A stretch of DNA of 64,000 nucleotides, taken from NCBI GenBank assembly GCA_045642225.1, contig JAZUIN010000046.1, positions 51,744 through 115,743 on the forward strand. The letters run 5' to 3'. A program made the translations under genes and the position numbers. The notes below the pieces were generated by a model, which saw only the letters and a program-made list of their open reading frames with translations, was not told the DNA's origin and searched no databases. Shown in pieces: positions 6,663-15,597 of this stretch. The stretch's first letter is position 1; the number at the start of each line of letters is the position of its first letter. This DNA comes from RUG191 sp045642225 (GTDB lineage: Bacteria; Bacillota; Clostridia; Lachnospirales; Lachnospiraceae).

Positions 6663-8420
6663 ATGGACATTTTTAGCGTTTTAAGTATGATAGGCGGATT
6701 GGCGCTTTTTTTATACGGAATGAGTACTATGGGCAATGGTTTGTCCAAGATGGCAGGTGGTAAGTTAGAGACAATTCTAGAAAAGCTGACAACAAAAAAG
6801 ATTTTTGCTGTACTTCTAGGAGCAGGCGTTACTGCAGTAATACAGTCGTCATCTGCAACGACAGTTATGGTTGTAGGATTTGTAAATTCGGGAATAATGA
6901 AATTGTCTCAAGCAGTTGGAATAATAATGGGGGCAAATGTTGGTACAACAATTACATCCTGGATGTTATCCCTTATAGGAATAGAAGGTAGTACTATTTG
7001 GCTCAAATTATTGAAGCCATCATCGTTTTCACCAATTCTTGCGGCGATAGGTATTATTCTAGTTATGTCAAGCAAGGGTGAATCTAAGAAGAAGGATATA
7101 GGTGGAATACTACTTGGTTTTGCAATTCTTATGTTTGGAATGGAAACGATGAGTGGTGCAGTTTCTGGACTTGCAGATGATCCTTCATTTACAAGTATGA
7201 TGACTACATTTAGTAATCCTGTTTTGGGGATGTTAGTAGGTGCAGTTCTTACAGCAATTATTCAAAGTTCATCTGCATCTGTCGGTATTCTTCAAGCACT
7301 TTGCGCAACTGGAGCCGTTAATTATTCAGTTGCATTGCCAATTATTATGGGACAAAATATTGGAACCTGTGTGACAAGTATAATTTCCTCCGTTGGAGCA
7401 AGTAAAAATGCAAAACGAGCAGCAATGGTACATTTGTATTTTAACTTAATTGGGACTATTATTTTTATGGTGGTTTTTTATGCAGCTAATTCTTTTATTG
7501 ATTTTGTGTTCCTCGATGAACCAGCAAATGCTGCGGGTATAGCAGTTATACATAGTTTATTTAATATAGGTGCTACAGTTGTGTTATTTCCATTTTCGAA
7601 TTTATTGGTGAAACTTGCAGAAATTACAATACCAGATGGAAAGATTAAAGAGGAAGCAACATCGAGTACTATAGATGAAAGATTTTTGCAAAAACCAGCT
7701 TTTGCTATGGAGTTGTGCAGAGGAAAGGCACGCGAAATGGCTGAAGTCACAAGAAAATCAATGAGTTTAGCGTTAAATGTCTTGTTAGAATATGATGAGA
7801 AAAAAGCTGAAGAGGTGATAAGACTAGAGGGCGTTGCTGATGAGTATGAGGATAGACTAGGCTCCTATTTGGTAAAGCTTTCAAGTGAAAATATATCGAA
7901 GGCTGATAGTCAGAGCATGTCTATCATTTTGCATAGTATTAGCGATTTTGAAAGAATTTCTGATCATGCGATGGATATTGTAAAGTCAGCAGAGGAAATT
8001 AATAAAAAAGGATTATCTTTTACAGAACATGCAAGGCAAGAAATAGAGACTCTTTGTAGGGCAGTTAATGATATATGCAATCTTACTATAGATGGTTTTT
8101 GTGAGGATGATGAAGATAAGGCAACACATGTTGAACCATTAGAAGAAGTTATTGATACTTTATCGAAGAAAATAAAAAAGAACCATGTAAAAAGGCTTAA
8201 AAACGGAAAATGCACGATCGAGATGGGATTTATTTTAGAGGATGTTTTGACTGGATTAGAAAGAGTTTCCGATCATTGTTCAAACATTGCCGTTGAGATG
8301 ATTACGATATATGATAATGATTATAATACACATGAATATTTTAAAAGCTTTTCAGTAGAGGAAAGAGAGTCCTTTAATAGAGAATATGAGGAGTTAATAA
8401 AAAGATATCCAATTAGTTAG
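6663..8420 (+). CDS. Na+/phosphate cotransporter with C-terminal PhoU domain
   Basis: A 585-residue NptA-like protein. The membrane part (about 1-310) holds two inverted repeats, each with the QSSSA motif (in GVTAVIQSSSATT and TAIIQSSSASV) that forms the Na+/Pi site in the family. The cytoplasmic part (about 340-580) is a PhoU-like helical domain with DFERISDHA and GLERVSDHC. It imports phosphate with sodium at lower affinity than Pst. It is preceded by a Pho box and followed by phoPR, which places it in the phosphate regulon. Confidence 0.93.
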   Translation: MDIFSVLSMIGGLALFLYGMSTMGNGLSKMAGGKLETILEKLTTKKIFAVLLGAGVTAVIQSSSATTVMVVGFVNSGIMKLSQAVGIIMGANVGTTITSWMLSLIGIEGSTIWLKLLKPSSFSPILAAIGIILVMSSKGESKKKDIGGILLGFAILMFGMETMSGAVSGLADDPSFTSMMTTFSNPVLGMLVGAVLTAIIQSSSASVGILQALCATGAVNYSVALPIIMGQNIGTCVTSIISSVGASKNAKRAAMVHLYFNLIGTIIFMVVFYAANSFIDFVFLDEPANAAGIAVIHSLFNIGATVVLFPFSNLLVKLAEITIPDGKIKEEATSSTIDERFLQKPAFAMELCRGKAREMAEVTRKSMSLALNVLLEYDEKKAEEVIRLEGVADEYEDRLGSYLVKLSSENISKADSQSMSIILHSISDFERISDHAMDIVKSAEEINKKGLSFTEHARQEIETLCRAVNDICNLTIDGFCEDDEDKATHVEPLEEVIDTLSKKIKKNHVKRLKNGKCTIEMGFILEDVLTGLERVSDHCSNIAVEMITIYDNDYNTHEYFKSFSVEERESFNREYEELIKRYPIS

Positions 8421-8461
8421 TAGGATGGTATGATGGTAGTACGAAACGATAGGGGGATTGT

Positions 8462-9130
8462 ATGGCGCTGATATATATAATAGAGGATGATGATAGCATT
8501 AGAGAAATTGAAGAGTTTGCTCTTATGAATGCAGGACATAAGGTGTTTGGTTTTACGTGTGCCAAAGAGTTTTATAAGAAGATGGAAGATGTCATACCAG
8601 ACTTGTGTTTAGTTGATATTATGCTTCCGGATGAAAATGGAAATGAAATAGTAAGAAAGCTTAGAAGAAATACAGAGACTAAAAAATTACCCATTATTAT
8701 GGTTACGGCAAAAACAACAGAGCTTGATTTGGTAAAAGGAATTGAAGACGGAGCAGATGATTATATTAAGAAACCATTTTCTGTAATGGAGCTTATTTCA
8801 AGAGTAAAAGCGTTGCTTCGCAGAACTCTTAAAGATGAGGTTAAAGAACTAAATCTTGATGGACTTATTGTAAACAACGAAAAGCACGAGGTCTCTATAG
8901 AGGGACGTTTAATTGAACTTACGTATAAAGAGTATGAGTTACTGTCACTATTTATTTTGAATAAAGGTATTGTTCTTTCTCGAGATACTATTATGGATCA
9001 AGTATGGGGGACTGATTATGAAGGAGAATCTAGAACCATAGATATGCACGTGAAAACCTTACGAAAAAAACTAGGAGAGTATGGTACGAGAATAAAAACA
9101 ATTAGAAATGTAGGATATGTAATTGAATGA
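8462..9130 (+). CDS. phoP: Phosphate-type response regulator (OmpR/PhoB family)
   Basis: A 222-residue regulator. The receiver domain (1-118) has the acidic pocket EDDD (8-11), phospho-acceptor Asp52 in LVDIMLP, and Lys103. The C-terminal winged helix (about 125-222) ends with the typical SRTIDMHVKTLRKKL segment. Its stop overlaps the kinase start by 4 nt. Given the pst/phoU context and the Pho boxes, I assign it as PhoP, the protein that would bind the TTTTAC repeats. The assignment rests partly on position. Confidence 0.88.
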   Translation: MALIYIIEDDDSIREIEEFALMNAGHKVFGFTCAKEFYKKMEDVIPDLCLVDIMLPDENGNEIVRKLRRNTETKKLPIIMVTAKTTELDLVKGIEDGADDYIKKPFSVMELISRVKALLRRTLKDEVKELNLDGLIVNNEKHEVSIEGRLIELTYKEYELLSLFILNKGIVLSRDTIMDQVWGTDYEGESRTIDMHVKTLRKKLGEYGTRIKTIRNVGYVIE

Positions 9131-10452
9131 AAAATAAAATAAATATAAGACTGGTTGGTATTTCTATTCTTGCAGTTATAGCAACAGTTATAGGAAGTAC
9201 AATTATATATTATAGTCTGTTTCAGAAGCAGATTAGGGCAGATTTGACGATTAGTGCGAAGCTTTTAAAGGATACGCATTATTTTGAAGCTGTTAATGTT
9301 GATAAGGACAAAATAGATTTGTCTACAGATATTGATGAGTTGCGTGTGACGTGGATTGGCGAAGATGGTACTGTCTTATATGATAATGATACCTCAGCAG
9401 AGCTTTTGTCAAATCATAATGATAGACCAGAGATTAAAGAAGCTTTTGAAAAAGGTGAAGGTGAAGCTGTCAGAAAGTCTGATACCATGAATAAAAATAC
9501 ATTTTATTACGCAGTATTATTAGACAACGGGACTGTCTTAAGAGTAGCAACGAATGCACAAAGCTTGGGGGCTGTATTCTTGTCCGTAGCGCCTATCATT
9601 ACGTTAATCATTATAATTATTATTGCAATTTGTGTTGCAATATCTCATATGCTTACGAAACAACTTTTGCGTCCTATTGAAAATATGGCTGAAAATCTAG
9701 AGAATTCTGATTATGAAGCGCCATATAAGGAGCTTGAGCCATTAGCCGAAATGCTAAGCAGTCAGCATACTGATGTTTTGGCAGCAGCCAAGGCGCGACA
9801 AGATTTTACAGCAAATGTGTCTCATGAGTTGAAAACGCCTCTTACAGCTATATCTGGCTATGCAGAACTTTTAGAAGGTCAAATGGTAGATGAGGAACAA
9901 CAAAAACATTTTTGTCGCGAAATAAGAAAGAATGCGAATAGATTACTAGCACTTATCAACGATATAATTGGATTGTCTGCGCTTGATCAAAATGGACAGG
10001 AATTTTCGTTTGAAGAATTAGATTTATCTAAAGTCGTATTAGAGTGTATGGACGATTTGATTGTAACTGGCAAGCAAAGAAATGTGAATGTTTCCTTTGA
10101 AAGTGAAGCATGTATTGTTCGCGGGAACAAAGATATGTTAAAGGAGCTAGTTGAAAATCTTGTTCAAAATGCAATAAGGTATAACAATACAGGTGGAAAG
10201 GTTGTAGTTACAGTTGCTAAAAGAGATGGGCGTGGCGTTATTAGTGTAAAGGATAATGGCATAGGAATTCCTATCGCTGAGCAAGAAAGGGTATTTGAAA
10301 GATTTTACAGGGTTGATAAGAGCAGGTCAAAGGCTACAGGTGGAACAGGACTTGGTCTTGCAATAGTAAAACATATTGTTGAAATACATGATGCGAAAAT
10401 CGAACTAGATAGCGCACCAGGTGTAGGTACTATTATGACAGTCCTGTTTTAA
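9127..10452 (+). CDS. phoR: Phosphate-type sensor histidine kinase
   Basis: A 441-residue membrane kinase. It has TM1 at about 10-32, an extracellular domain of about 115 residues, TM2 at about 150-174, and a HAMP-like linker. The HisKA motif is SHELKTP with His233, and the HATPase_c domain shows an N box (ENLVQNAIRYNN), DNGIGI and GGTGLGLAIV. I see no cytoplasmic PAS domain, which many PhoR proteins have. An ATGA overlap couples it to phoP. It ends 6 bp from the convergent dehydrogenase gene. Confidence 0.88.
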   Translation: MKNKINIRLVGISILAVIATVIGSTIIYYSLFQKQIRADLTISAKLLKDTHYFEAVNVDKDKIDLSTDIDELRVTWIGEDGTVLYDNDTSAELLSNHNDRPEIKEAFEKGEGEAVRKSDTMNKNTFYYAVLLDNGTVLRVATNAQSLGAVFLSVAPIITLIIIIIIAICVAISHMLTKQLLRPIENMAENLENSDYEAPYKELEPLAEMLSSQHTDVLAAAKARQDFTANVSHELKTPLTAISGYAELLEGQMVDEEQQKHFCREIRKNANRLLALINDIIGLSALDQNGQEFSFEELDLSKVVLECMDDLIVTGKQRNVNVSFESEACIVRGNKDMLKELVENLVQNAIRYNNTGGKVVVTVAKRDGRGVISVKDNGIGIPIAEQERVFERFYRVDKSRSKATGGTGLGLAIVKHIVEIHDAKIELDSAPGVGTIMTVLF

Positions 10453-10458
10453 TCCGTC

Positions 10459-11385
10459 CTAAAACTCAAACCCTGCCTTAAACGCTTTTGAAGCAAAGGC
10501 TTTCTCGTAATCCTTTAAATCATATTTTTCTATAGGAGGAAGTATAATTGCACCCTCGTTAAGTGCTTTGAGAGATGGCTCAAATGGGCCACATCTGCTT
10601 CCAACTATAGTTATCTCATTGACAGGTACTAGACTAAGATTAATGTTAGCATTGTCGGCGTAAGTACTTTTCAATACAATAATTCCATTTTTCCTAACTA
10701 GAGACATAGCTTCTTCGATGCCCTTAGGATTTCCGGTAGCGTCAATAACTATCTCGTATGCTTCTGGGTTTCGCTCAGTCGTAGTCTTAGCAATAGATTT
10801 GAATAATTCTAGCTTCGATTCGTGCTTTCCTATTACTGTTGTATCGGCGCCAATAAAATGCATTACATTTGCAATACAAAGAGCTAGTCTGCCGTCACCT
10901 AGTACGCCTACGGGTGTATTTGGTTGTATATCTATTTGCTCGGTTATACGAAATGCTGCTGCAAGTGGTTCAGTAAATACTGCAACATCAGTTGGTAAAC
11001 TGTCAGGTACAACATGAAGATTTTCTGTGTTAAGAACCATATATTCTCCAAAGCAACCGTCCTTTGATAGACCAGGCGTTGTTCTGTTAGAACAGTGGTG
11101 TGGACGATCGGTTTTACAATATAAGCATTTGTGACACACTTCGTTGATTTCGCCAACTACACGCTTGCCAATTAGTGAAGCATCGTCAGATTCTTCGACT
11201 ATTCCAACAAATTCGTGTCCCATTATTCCTTTGAAATCAGGTCTATAACCTTTGAGAATTTCTTTGTCGGTGCTGCATATTGCTGACAAAAGAATCTTGA
11301 TAAGACTCTGATTTGATTTTCTCTGTGGAATGTCTAAATCGTCTCTATATATAGCATTTTCACCATTATAATAAAGTCCTCGCAT
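10459..11385 (-). CDS. Zinc-dependent medium-chain alcohol dehydrogenase
   Basis: A 308-residue MDR-family NAD(P)-dependent oxidoreductase. The N-terminal GroES-like domain has the catalytic zinc ligands C (in AICSTD) and H-E (in MGHEFVG), and the structural zinc lobe CHKCLYCKTDRPHHC. A Rossmann domain follows with GVLGDGRLA. The start is ATG 11385 with AGGAG upstream; a longer frame from 11451 has no ribosome site. It is somewhat short for the family, and the substrate (sugar alcohol, threonine or other) cannot be deduced. It is divergent from nadB. Confidence 0.85.
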   Translation of the reverse strand: MRGLYYNGENAIYRDDLDIPQRKSNQSLIKILLSAICSTDKEILKGYRPDFKGIMGHEFVGIVEESDDASLIGKRVVGEINEVCHKCLYCKTDRPHHCSNRTTPGLSKDGCFGEYMVLNTENLHVVPDSLPTDVAVFTEPLAAAFRITEQIDIQPNTPVGVLGDGRLALCIANVMHFIGADTTVIGKHESKLELFKSIAKTTTERNPEAYEIVIDATGNPKGIEEAMSLVRKNGIIVLKSTYADNANINLSLVPVNEITIVGSRCGPFEPSLKALNEGAIILPPIEKYDLKDYEKAFASKAFKAGFEF

Positions 11386-11514
11386 AGCGTACTCCTTTTG
11401 TTTTGAATTGAGTTTTATGTGTTTTATTTTATCATAAATTAATTGATTCATATATATTTACATGAATTTAATTTGATGTAATAAATGTATACAAAAATAT
11501 AAATTCGCCATTAG

Positions 11515-11560
11515 GTGTCTTGACACATAACTTTACATAGTTATTGACATAGAGGTTGAC
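11515..11560 (+). promoter_or_regulatory. NiaR operator and nadB promoter region
   Basis: The palindrome GTGTC-TT-GACAC lies at 11515-11526, and two further TTGACAT half-sites start at 11534 and 11546, overlapping a TATATT -10 candidate at 11555. TGTC..GACA sites upstream of nad genes are typical of the niacin-responsive repressor NiaR, whose gene is third in this operon. Confidence 0.6.
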
Positions 11561-11613
11561 ATAGTATATTATTGTTACAACAATTTGTTGCTTTAATGAA
11601 AGAAGATACTAAT

Positions 11614-12882
11614 ATGGATATTAAATGTGATGTCGTAATCGTCGGAACTGGTGCAGCAGGGTTGTTTGCAGCGCTTAGACTTCCTAACGATGTACAAATT
11701 AGAATGGTTACCAAGCGTAAAATGGATGAATCAGATTCATTTCTTGCACAGGGTGGAATTTGTGTTATGAGAAATGATGATGATTATGACAATTATTTTG
11801 AAGATACCATGCGTGCTGGTCATTATGAGAATAATGAAGATGCTGTCGATGTTATGCTTAAGTCTTCTCAAGGTGTCATAAAGGAGCTTATTAGAGCGGG
11901 CGTGGCGTTTGAGAAGAATGAGAAGGGTGAATTAGAGTACACCAAAGAAGGCGCGCATTCTTATGCAAGAATTCTGTATCATGAAGATGAAACGGGACGC
12001 GAGATTACTTCAACGTTGTTGAAGCGAGTAATGGAGAAGCCTAACGTTATTATTCATGAATATACAACAATGATAGATATTATTGAGAATGAAAATGTAT
12101 GTGGTGGAATTGTTGTTGTAGATGAGAAGGATAATCGATTCAAGATAGAAGCTAATGATGTTATTTTAGCGTGCGGTGGAATTGGTGGATTGTATGAGAA
12201 CTCGACTAATTATCCACATTTAACGGGAGATGCAATTGCAATAGCCATGAAGCACAACGTGAAGGTTGAGAATTTGAATTATGTTCAGATTCATCCGACT
12301 ACTCTTTATTCGAAAAAACCAGGAAGACGTTTCCTTATTTCTGAATCGGTAAGAGGAGAGGGAGCGTTGCTTTTAGATAAGAATGGTAATCGTTTTACAG
12401 ACGAACTTCAGCCAAGAGATGTAGTTACCAAAGCAATTCATGAACAAATGGAGAAGGATGGAACCAAATTTGTATATGAAGATATGAGACCACTTGGAAA
12501 ACAAGTTATTCTTAATCATTTTCCTAACATTTACGAGAGGTGCAAGCAAGAAGGCTACGATGTGTTGATTGAGCCAATTCCAGTCGTTCCGGCTCAGCAT
12601 TATCACATGGGAGGAATCGCTGTAGATCTTAACAGTCAGTCTTCTATGACGGGCTTGTATGTAGTAGGTGAAGCAAGCTGTAATGGTGTTCATGGAGCTA
12701 ATAGACTTGCTAGTAATTCGCTTTTAGAATCGTTAGTGTTTGCAGAGAAATCGGTCGAGGACATTTTGAAAGCAGGTCACACAGGCTGCAAAGAGGTGGA
12801 AATAGATTACGATTCTTATGGCGATTTGAAGGAATTATTTGATGAGTATCGCAGACTTAATATACAAGAGATTAAGAAATGA
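11614..12882 (+). CDS. nadB: L-aspartate oxidase
   Basis: A 422-residue FAD enzyme that oxidises aspartate to iminoaspartate, the first step of de novo NAD synthesis. The dinucleotide fold has GTGAAGLFAAL, followed by FLAQGGI and HPTTLY; the HYHMGGI and GANRLASNSLLES motifs are characteristic of the fumarate reductase/NadB group. It lacks most of the C-terminal helical domain of E. coli NadB, as is common in clostridia. ATG 11614 has AAGAAG upstream; the earlier ATG (11596) and TTG (11572) have no ribosome site. nadA is not adjacent. Confidence 0.93.
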   Translation: MDIKCDVVIVGTGAAGLFAALRLPNDVQIRMVTKRKMDESDSFLAQGGICVMRNDDDYDNYFEDTMRAGHYENNEDAVDVMLKSSQGVIKELIRAGVAFEKNEKGELEYTKEGAHSYARILYHEDETGREITSTLLKRVMEKPNVIIHEYTTMIDIIENENVCGGIVVVDEKDNRFKIEANDVILACGGIGGLYENSTNYPHLTGDAIAIAMKHNVKVENLNYVQIHPTTLYSKKPGRRFLISESVRGEGALLLDKNGNRFTDELQPRDVVTKAIHEQMEKDGTKFVYEDMRPLGKQVILNHFPNIYERCKQEGYDVLIEPIPVVPAQHYHMGGIAVDLNSQSSMTGLYVVGEASCNGVHGANRLASNSLLESLVFAEKSVEDILKAGHTGCKEVEIDYDSYGDLKELFDEYRRLNIQEIKK

Positions 12883-12949
12883 TAGTATTGCTTAGTTTAT
12901 ATAACAAAACGAGATAAATGTTAAAAAAGGAGTTAACGAAGGAGAAATT

Positions 12950-13801
12950 ATGGATAAGATTACAATGAAGTTAAATGTTGATAAATATTTATTAATGGCA
13001 TTAGAAGAAGATATTACAAGTGAGGACGTGTCAACTAATGCAGTAATGCCAGAGGCACAGCTTGGAACGGTGGATTTGATATGTAAACAAGATGGTGTGA
13101 TATGTGGACTAGATGTATACGAGAGAGTGTTTTACTTGCTTGATCCTGAGACTAAGGTAGAACTTAAGGTTAAGGATGGTGAAAATGTTAAGAACGGACA
13201 GTTATTAGCAACGGTTACAGGAGATATTCGTGTACTTTTATCAGGAGAGAGAGTAGCTCTTAATTATTTGCAAAGAATGAGTGGAATTGCAACATATACA
13301 AATGAAGTTGCAAGCTTACTCAAAGGAAGCAAAACAACACTTCTAGATACAAGAAAGACTACACCAAATGCTCGTATTTTCGAGAAGTATGCTGTTAAAG
13401 TTGGTGGAGGCTGTAATCATAGATATAATTTAACTGATGGCGTTATGCTCAAAGATAATCATATTGGTGCAGCAGGTTCTATTACAAAAGCAGTTGCAAT
13501 GGCAAAAGCGTATGCACCTTTTGTTCGTAAGATTGAAGTTGAAACAGAGACTTTAGAACAAGTAGTAGAAGCCGCGGATGCTGGAGCAGACATTATTATG
13601 CTTGATAATATGGATTATGACACTATGAAGAAGGCTATTGAAATAATTGATGGTCGAGCAGAGACAGAGTGCTCAGGAAATGTTACTAAGGAGAATATAG
13701 CTGCTCTTACAGAACTTGGAGTTGACTTTATTTCGAGCGGTGCGCTTACTCATTCGGCACCAATTATGGATATTTCTATGAAGAATTTGCATTCTATATA
13801 A
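12950..13801 (+). CDS. nadC: Nicotinate-nucleotide diphosphorylase (carboxylating)
   Basis: A 283-residue quinolinate phosphoribosyltransferase that converts quinolinate and PRPP to nicotinate mononucleotide. Motifs seen: LEEDITSEDVSTNA, GERVALNYLQRMSGIAT, DTRKTTP (PRPP/quinolinate site), LKDNHI and MLDNM. The length is normal. GGAG precedes ATG 12950. It follows nadB by 67 bp in the same operon. Confidence 0.96.
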   Translation: MDKITMKLNVDKYLLMALEEDITSEDVSTNAVMPEAQLGTVDLICKQDGVICGLDVYERVFYLLDPETKVELKVKDGENVKNGQLLATVTGDIRVLLSGERVALNYLQRMSGIATYTNEVASLLKGSKTTLLDTRKTTPNARIFEKYAVKVGGGCNHRYNLTDGVMLKDNHIGAAGSITKAVAMAKAYAPFVRKIEVETETLEQVVEAADAGADIIMLDNMDYDTMKKAIEIIDGRAETECSGNVTKENIAALTELGVDFISSGALTHSAPIMDISMKNLHSI

Positions 13802-13852
13802 GAAAAACTATTAACATTTACATTTTATTAGAGATTATAATAGGAGTGTTTG

Positions 13853-14389
13853 ATGACAACAACTGAACGAAGAGAAGAAATATTAAAACAATTAAAAAAA
13901 GCTAACCATGCTGTGCCAGCTAAAGCCTTAGCAGAACAATTTGGTGTGAGCCGTCAAATAATTGTAGGTGATATGTCTGTAATTCGTGCAACATATCCTG
14001 AAATTATTTCCACTAATAAAGGCTATATTATTGAGGAAAAAACGGCGTGCACAAGAGAATATAAAGTGAAGCATGGTCCTGACAGAGTTAAAGAAGAATT
14101 AGTTCTAATCGTTGATCTTGGTGGGATTGTTAGAAATGTAAGCATTAGTCATAGAGCGTATGGAAGAATATCTGCAGAGATGAATCTTAGCTCGAGACAA
14201 GATGTGTTTGATTTTGTTGAAAGACTAGAAGATAGCAAGTCTACTTTGCTGGGAAGCGTAACAAGTGGATATCATTATCATTTGGTAGAAGCTTCTAGCG
14301 AGAAGAGATTAGATAGAATCGAAGAAGAACTTGACAAAGCAGGATACTTGGTTCCGCTTACAGAGTGGGAATCGTCAATGGCTGAGTAA
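13853..14389 (+). CDS. niaR: Niacin-responsive transcriptional repressor (HTH + 3H domain)
   Basis: A 178-residue repressor. The N-terminal helix-turn-helix (about 5-58, with AKALAEQFGVSRQIIVGDM) is followed by a 3H domain with conserved histidines in SHRAYG and GYHYHLVEA, which bind metal and niacin. NiaR represses NAD synthesis and niacin uptake genes, and the palindrome before nadB is its likely operator, so the operon is autoregulated. ATG 13853 is chosen for its spacing from GGAG; a TTG lies directly before it. Only 22 bp separate it from the Dlt-like operon. Confidence 0.92.
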   Translation: MTTTERREEILKQLKKANHAVPAKALAEQFGVSRQIIVGDMSVIRATYPEIISTNKGYIIEEKTACTREYKVKHGPDRVKEELVLIVDLGGIVRNVSISHRAYGRISAEMNLSSRQDVFDFVERLEDSKSTLLGSVTSGYHYHLVEASSEKRLDRIEEELDKAGYLVPLTEWESSMAE

Positions 14390-14411
14390 AGAAGAACGAT
14401 AGAGGCATAAG

Positions 14412-15566
14412 ATGTCGGAAGATTTAAAGCAGACTACTGAAGGTGTGAAAGAATCAGATTCAGTAGAACAAACAACTAAAAAGAAATCTAAAGGGAAGAT
14501 TGTTGGAAGTACTATAGCATTTTTATTGGTGCTTGCATTAGTTTTTGGAATTGTATGTGAATTTCTTAAACTCACGGAGCCAGTTAACATTGCTTGTCTA
14601 GAAGGATTATACAAGGAAAAAGAAAATTCTTTAGACGTCGTATTAATTGGGGCAAGTGAAGTTTATGCAAATTATATTCCAACGGCAGCATATGAAGAAT
14701 TTGGTTATACTTCCTATGCCTACGGAAATAGCGGTGTGCCAGGAAGTTTGATTAAGCCTATGCTTAAAGAGGTCAAAGAGACTCAGAATCCGAAACTTGT
14801 AGTAATTGAGATGAACGGATTTATGCAGAAGGATTCTTATTATGAGAGAGAAGGCAATCTTCATGGCTTATTAGATAATATTCATTATGGAGAGAATAGA
14901 AATCAAGCTATTAAGGAAGCAATTCCGGAGGATAAGAGAGAGGACTATGAGATTAAGAATTTCTTAAATGTATATCATACTAGCTGGAAAACAGCTTGGA
15001 AATGTTTCGCTACGCTTTATACACGAATTGGCATGAAGTTGATTCCTGAGTCAACACTTAAAGGTTTTGCAAGCTTTGCGAAGCATGCAAAGAAATATGA
15101 TGAAGACTTAATGAAGAAGGAGTATTTTACAGATAAGAGCAAATACTATCTAGAGGATTTACTTAATTATTGTGACGAAACTAATACGAAGGTGTTATTT
15201 GTAAGATTTCCACATCAGAATAAAGAGACTCCAATTGATATTCAAGAGCAGATTGCGGCTCAGGTGAATGCACATGGATATGATTTCGTAGATTTTAGTA
15301 GAGCGAAGGAAGATGCTGGAATAGTTCCTTTGTATGATTATTATAATGATGAGCATTTTAATATTCGAGGGGCAAAGAAATTTACATCATATTTTGGTAA
15401 GTTCTTGATAGATAATTATGATGTCAAAAGTGAGCATTCACAAGAGGTTATTGCTAGTTGGGATAAATGTGTTGAGAAGGCTAATAAGTTATTTGCAAAA
15501 ATAGAAGCAGAATTGGAGCAAAATAAAGGTACTCATTATTATGAAATGAGTGTATACTTATTCTAA
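14412..15566 (+). CDS. DltD-like membrane-anchored SGNH-fold protein
   Basis: A 384-residue protein: hydrophilic N-terminus, one transmembrane helix (about 30-50), then a large extracellular domain. GASE with Ser82 matches the GSSE block of DltD and other SGNH esterases, and a D-E-H element (NDEHFN) near residue 313 supplies the rest of the triad. DltD acts with the MBOAT protein DltB in moving an aminoacyl group to a cell-envelope polymer. Four genes downstream encode the matching adenylation enzyme, carrier, PLP enzyme and MBOAT, so it belongs to that operon although dltD usually comes last. Sequence similarity to DltD is modest. Confidence 0.7.
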   Translation: MSEDLKQTTEGVKESDSVEQTTKKKSKGKIVGSTIAFLLVLALVFGIVCEFLKLTEPVNIACLEGLYKEKENSLDVVLIGASEVYANYIPTAAYEEFGYTSYAYGNSGVPGSLIKPMLKEVKETQNPKLVVIEMNGFMQKDSYYEREGNLHGLLDNIHYGENRNQAIKEAIPEDKREDYEIKNFLNVYHTSWKTAWKCFATLYTRIGMKLIPESTLKGFASFAKHAKKYDEDLMKKEYFTDKSKYYLEDLLNYCDETNTKVLFVRFPHQNKETPIDIQEQIAAQVNAHGYDFVDFSRAKEDAGIVPLYDYYNDEHFNIRGAKKFTSYFGKFLIDNYDVKSEHSQEVIASWDKCVEKANKLFAKIEAELEQNKGTHYYEMSVYLF

Positions 15567-15597
15567 GAGTGCAGTATTATTCACGAGGAGAATATTA

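Noticed and set aside
10718..11017. Plus-strand frame inside the zinc dehydrogenase gene
   Set aside because: It is a shadow of the minus-strand dehydrogenase, whose motifs and ribosome site are clear.
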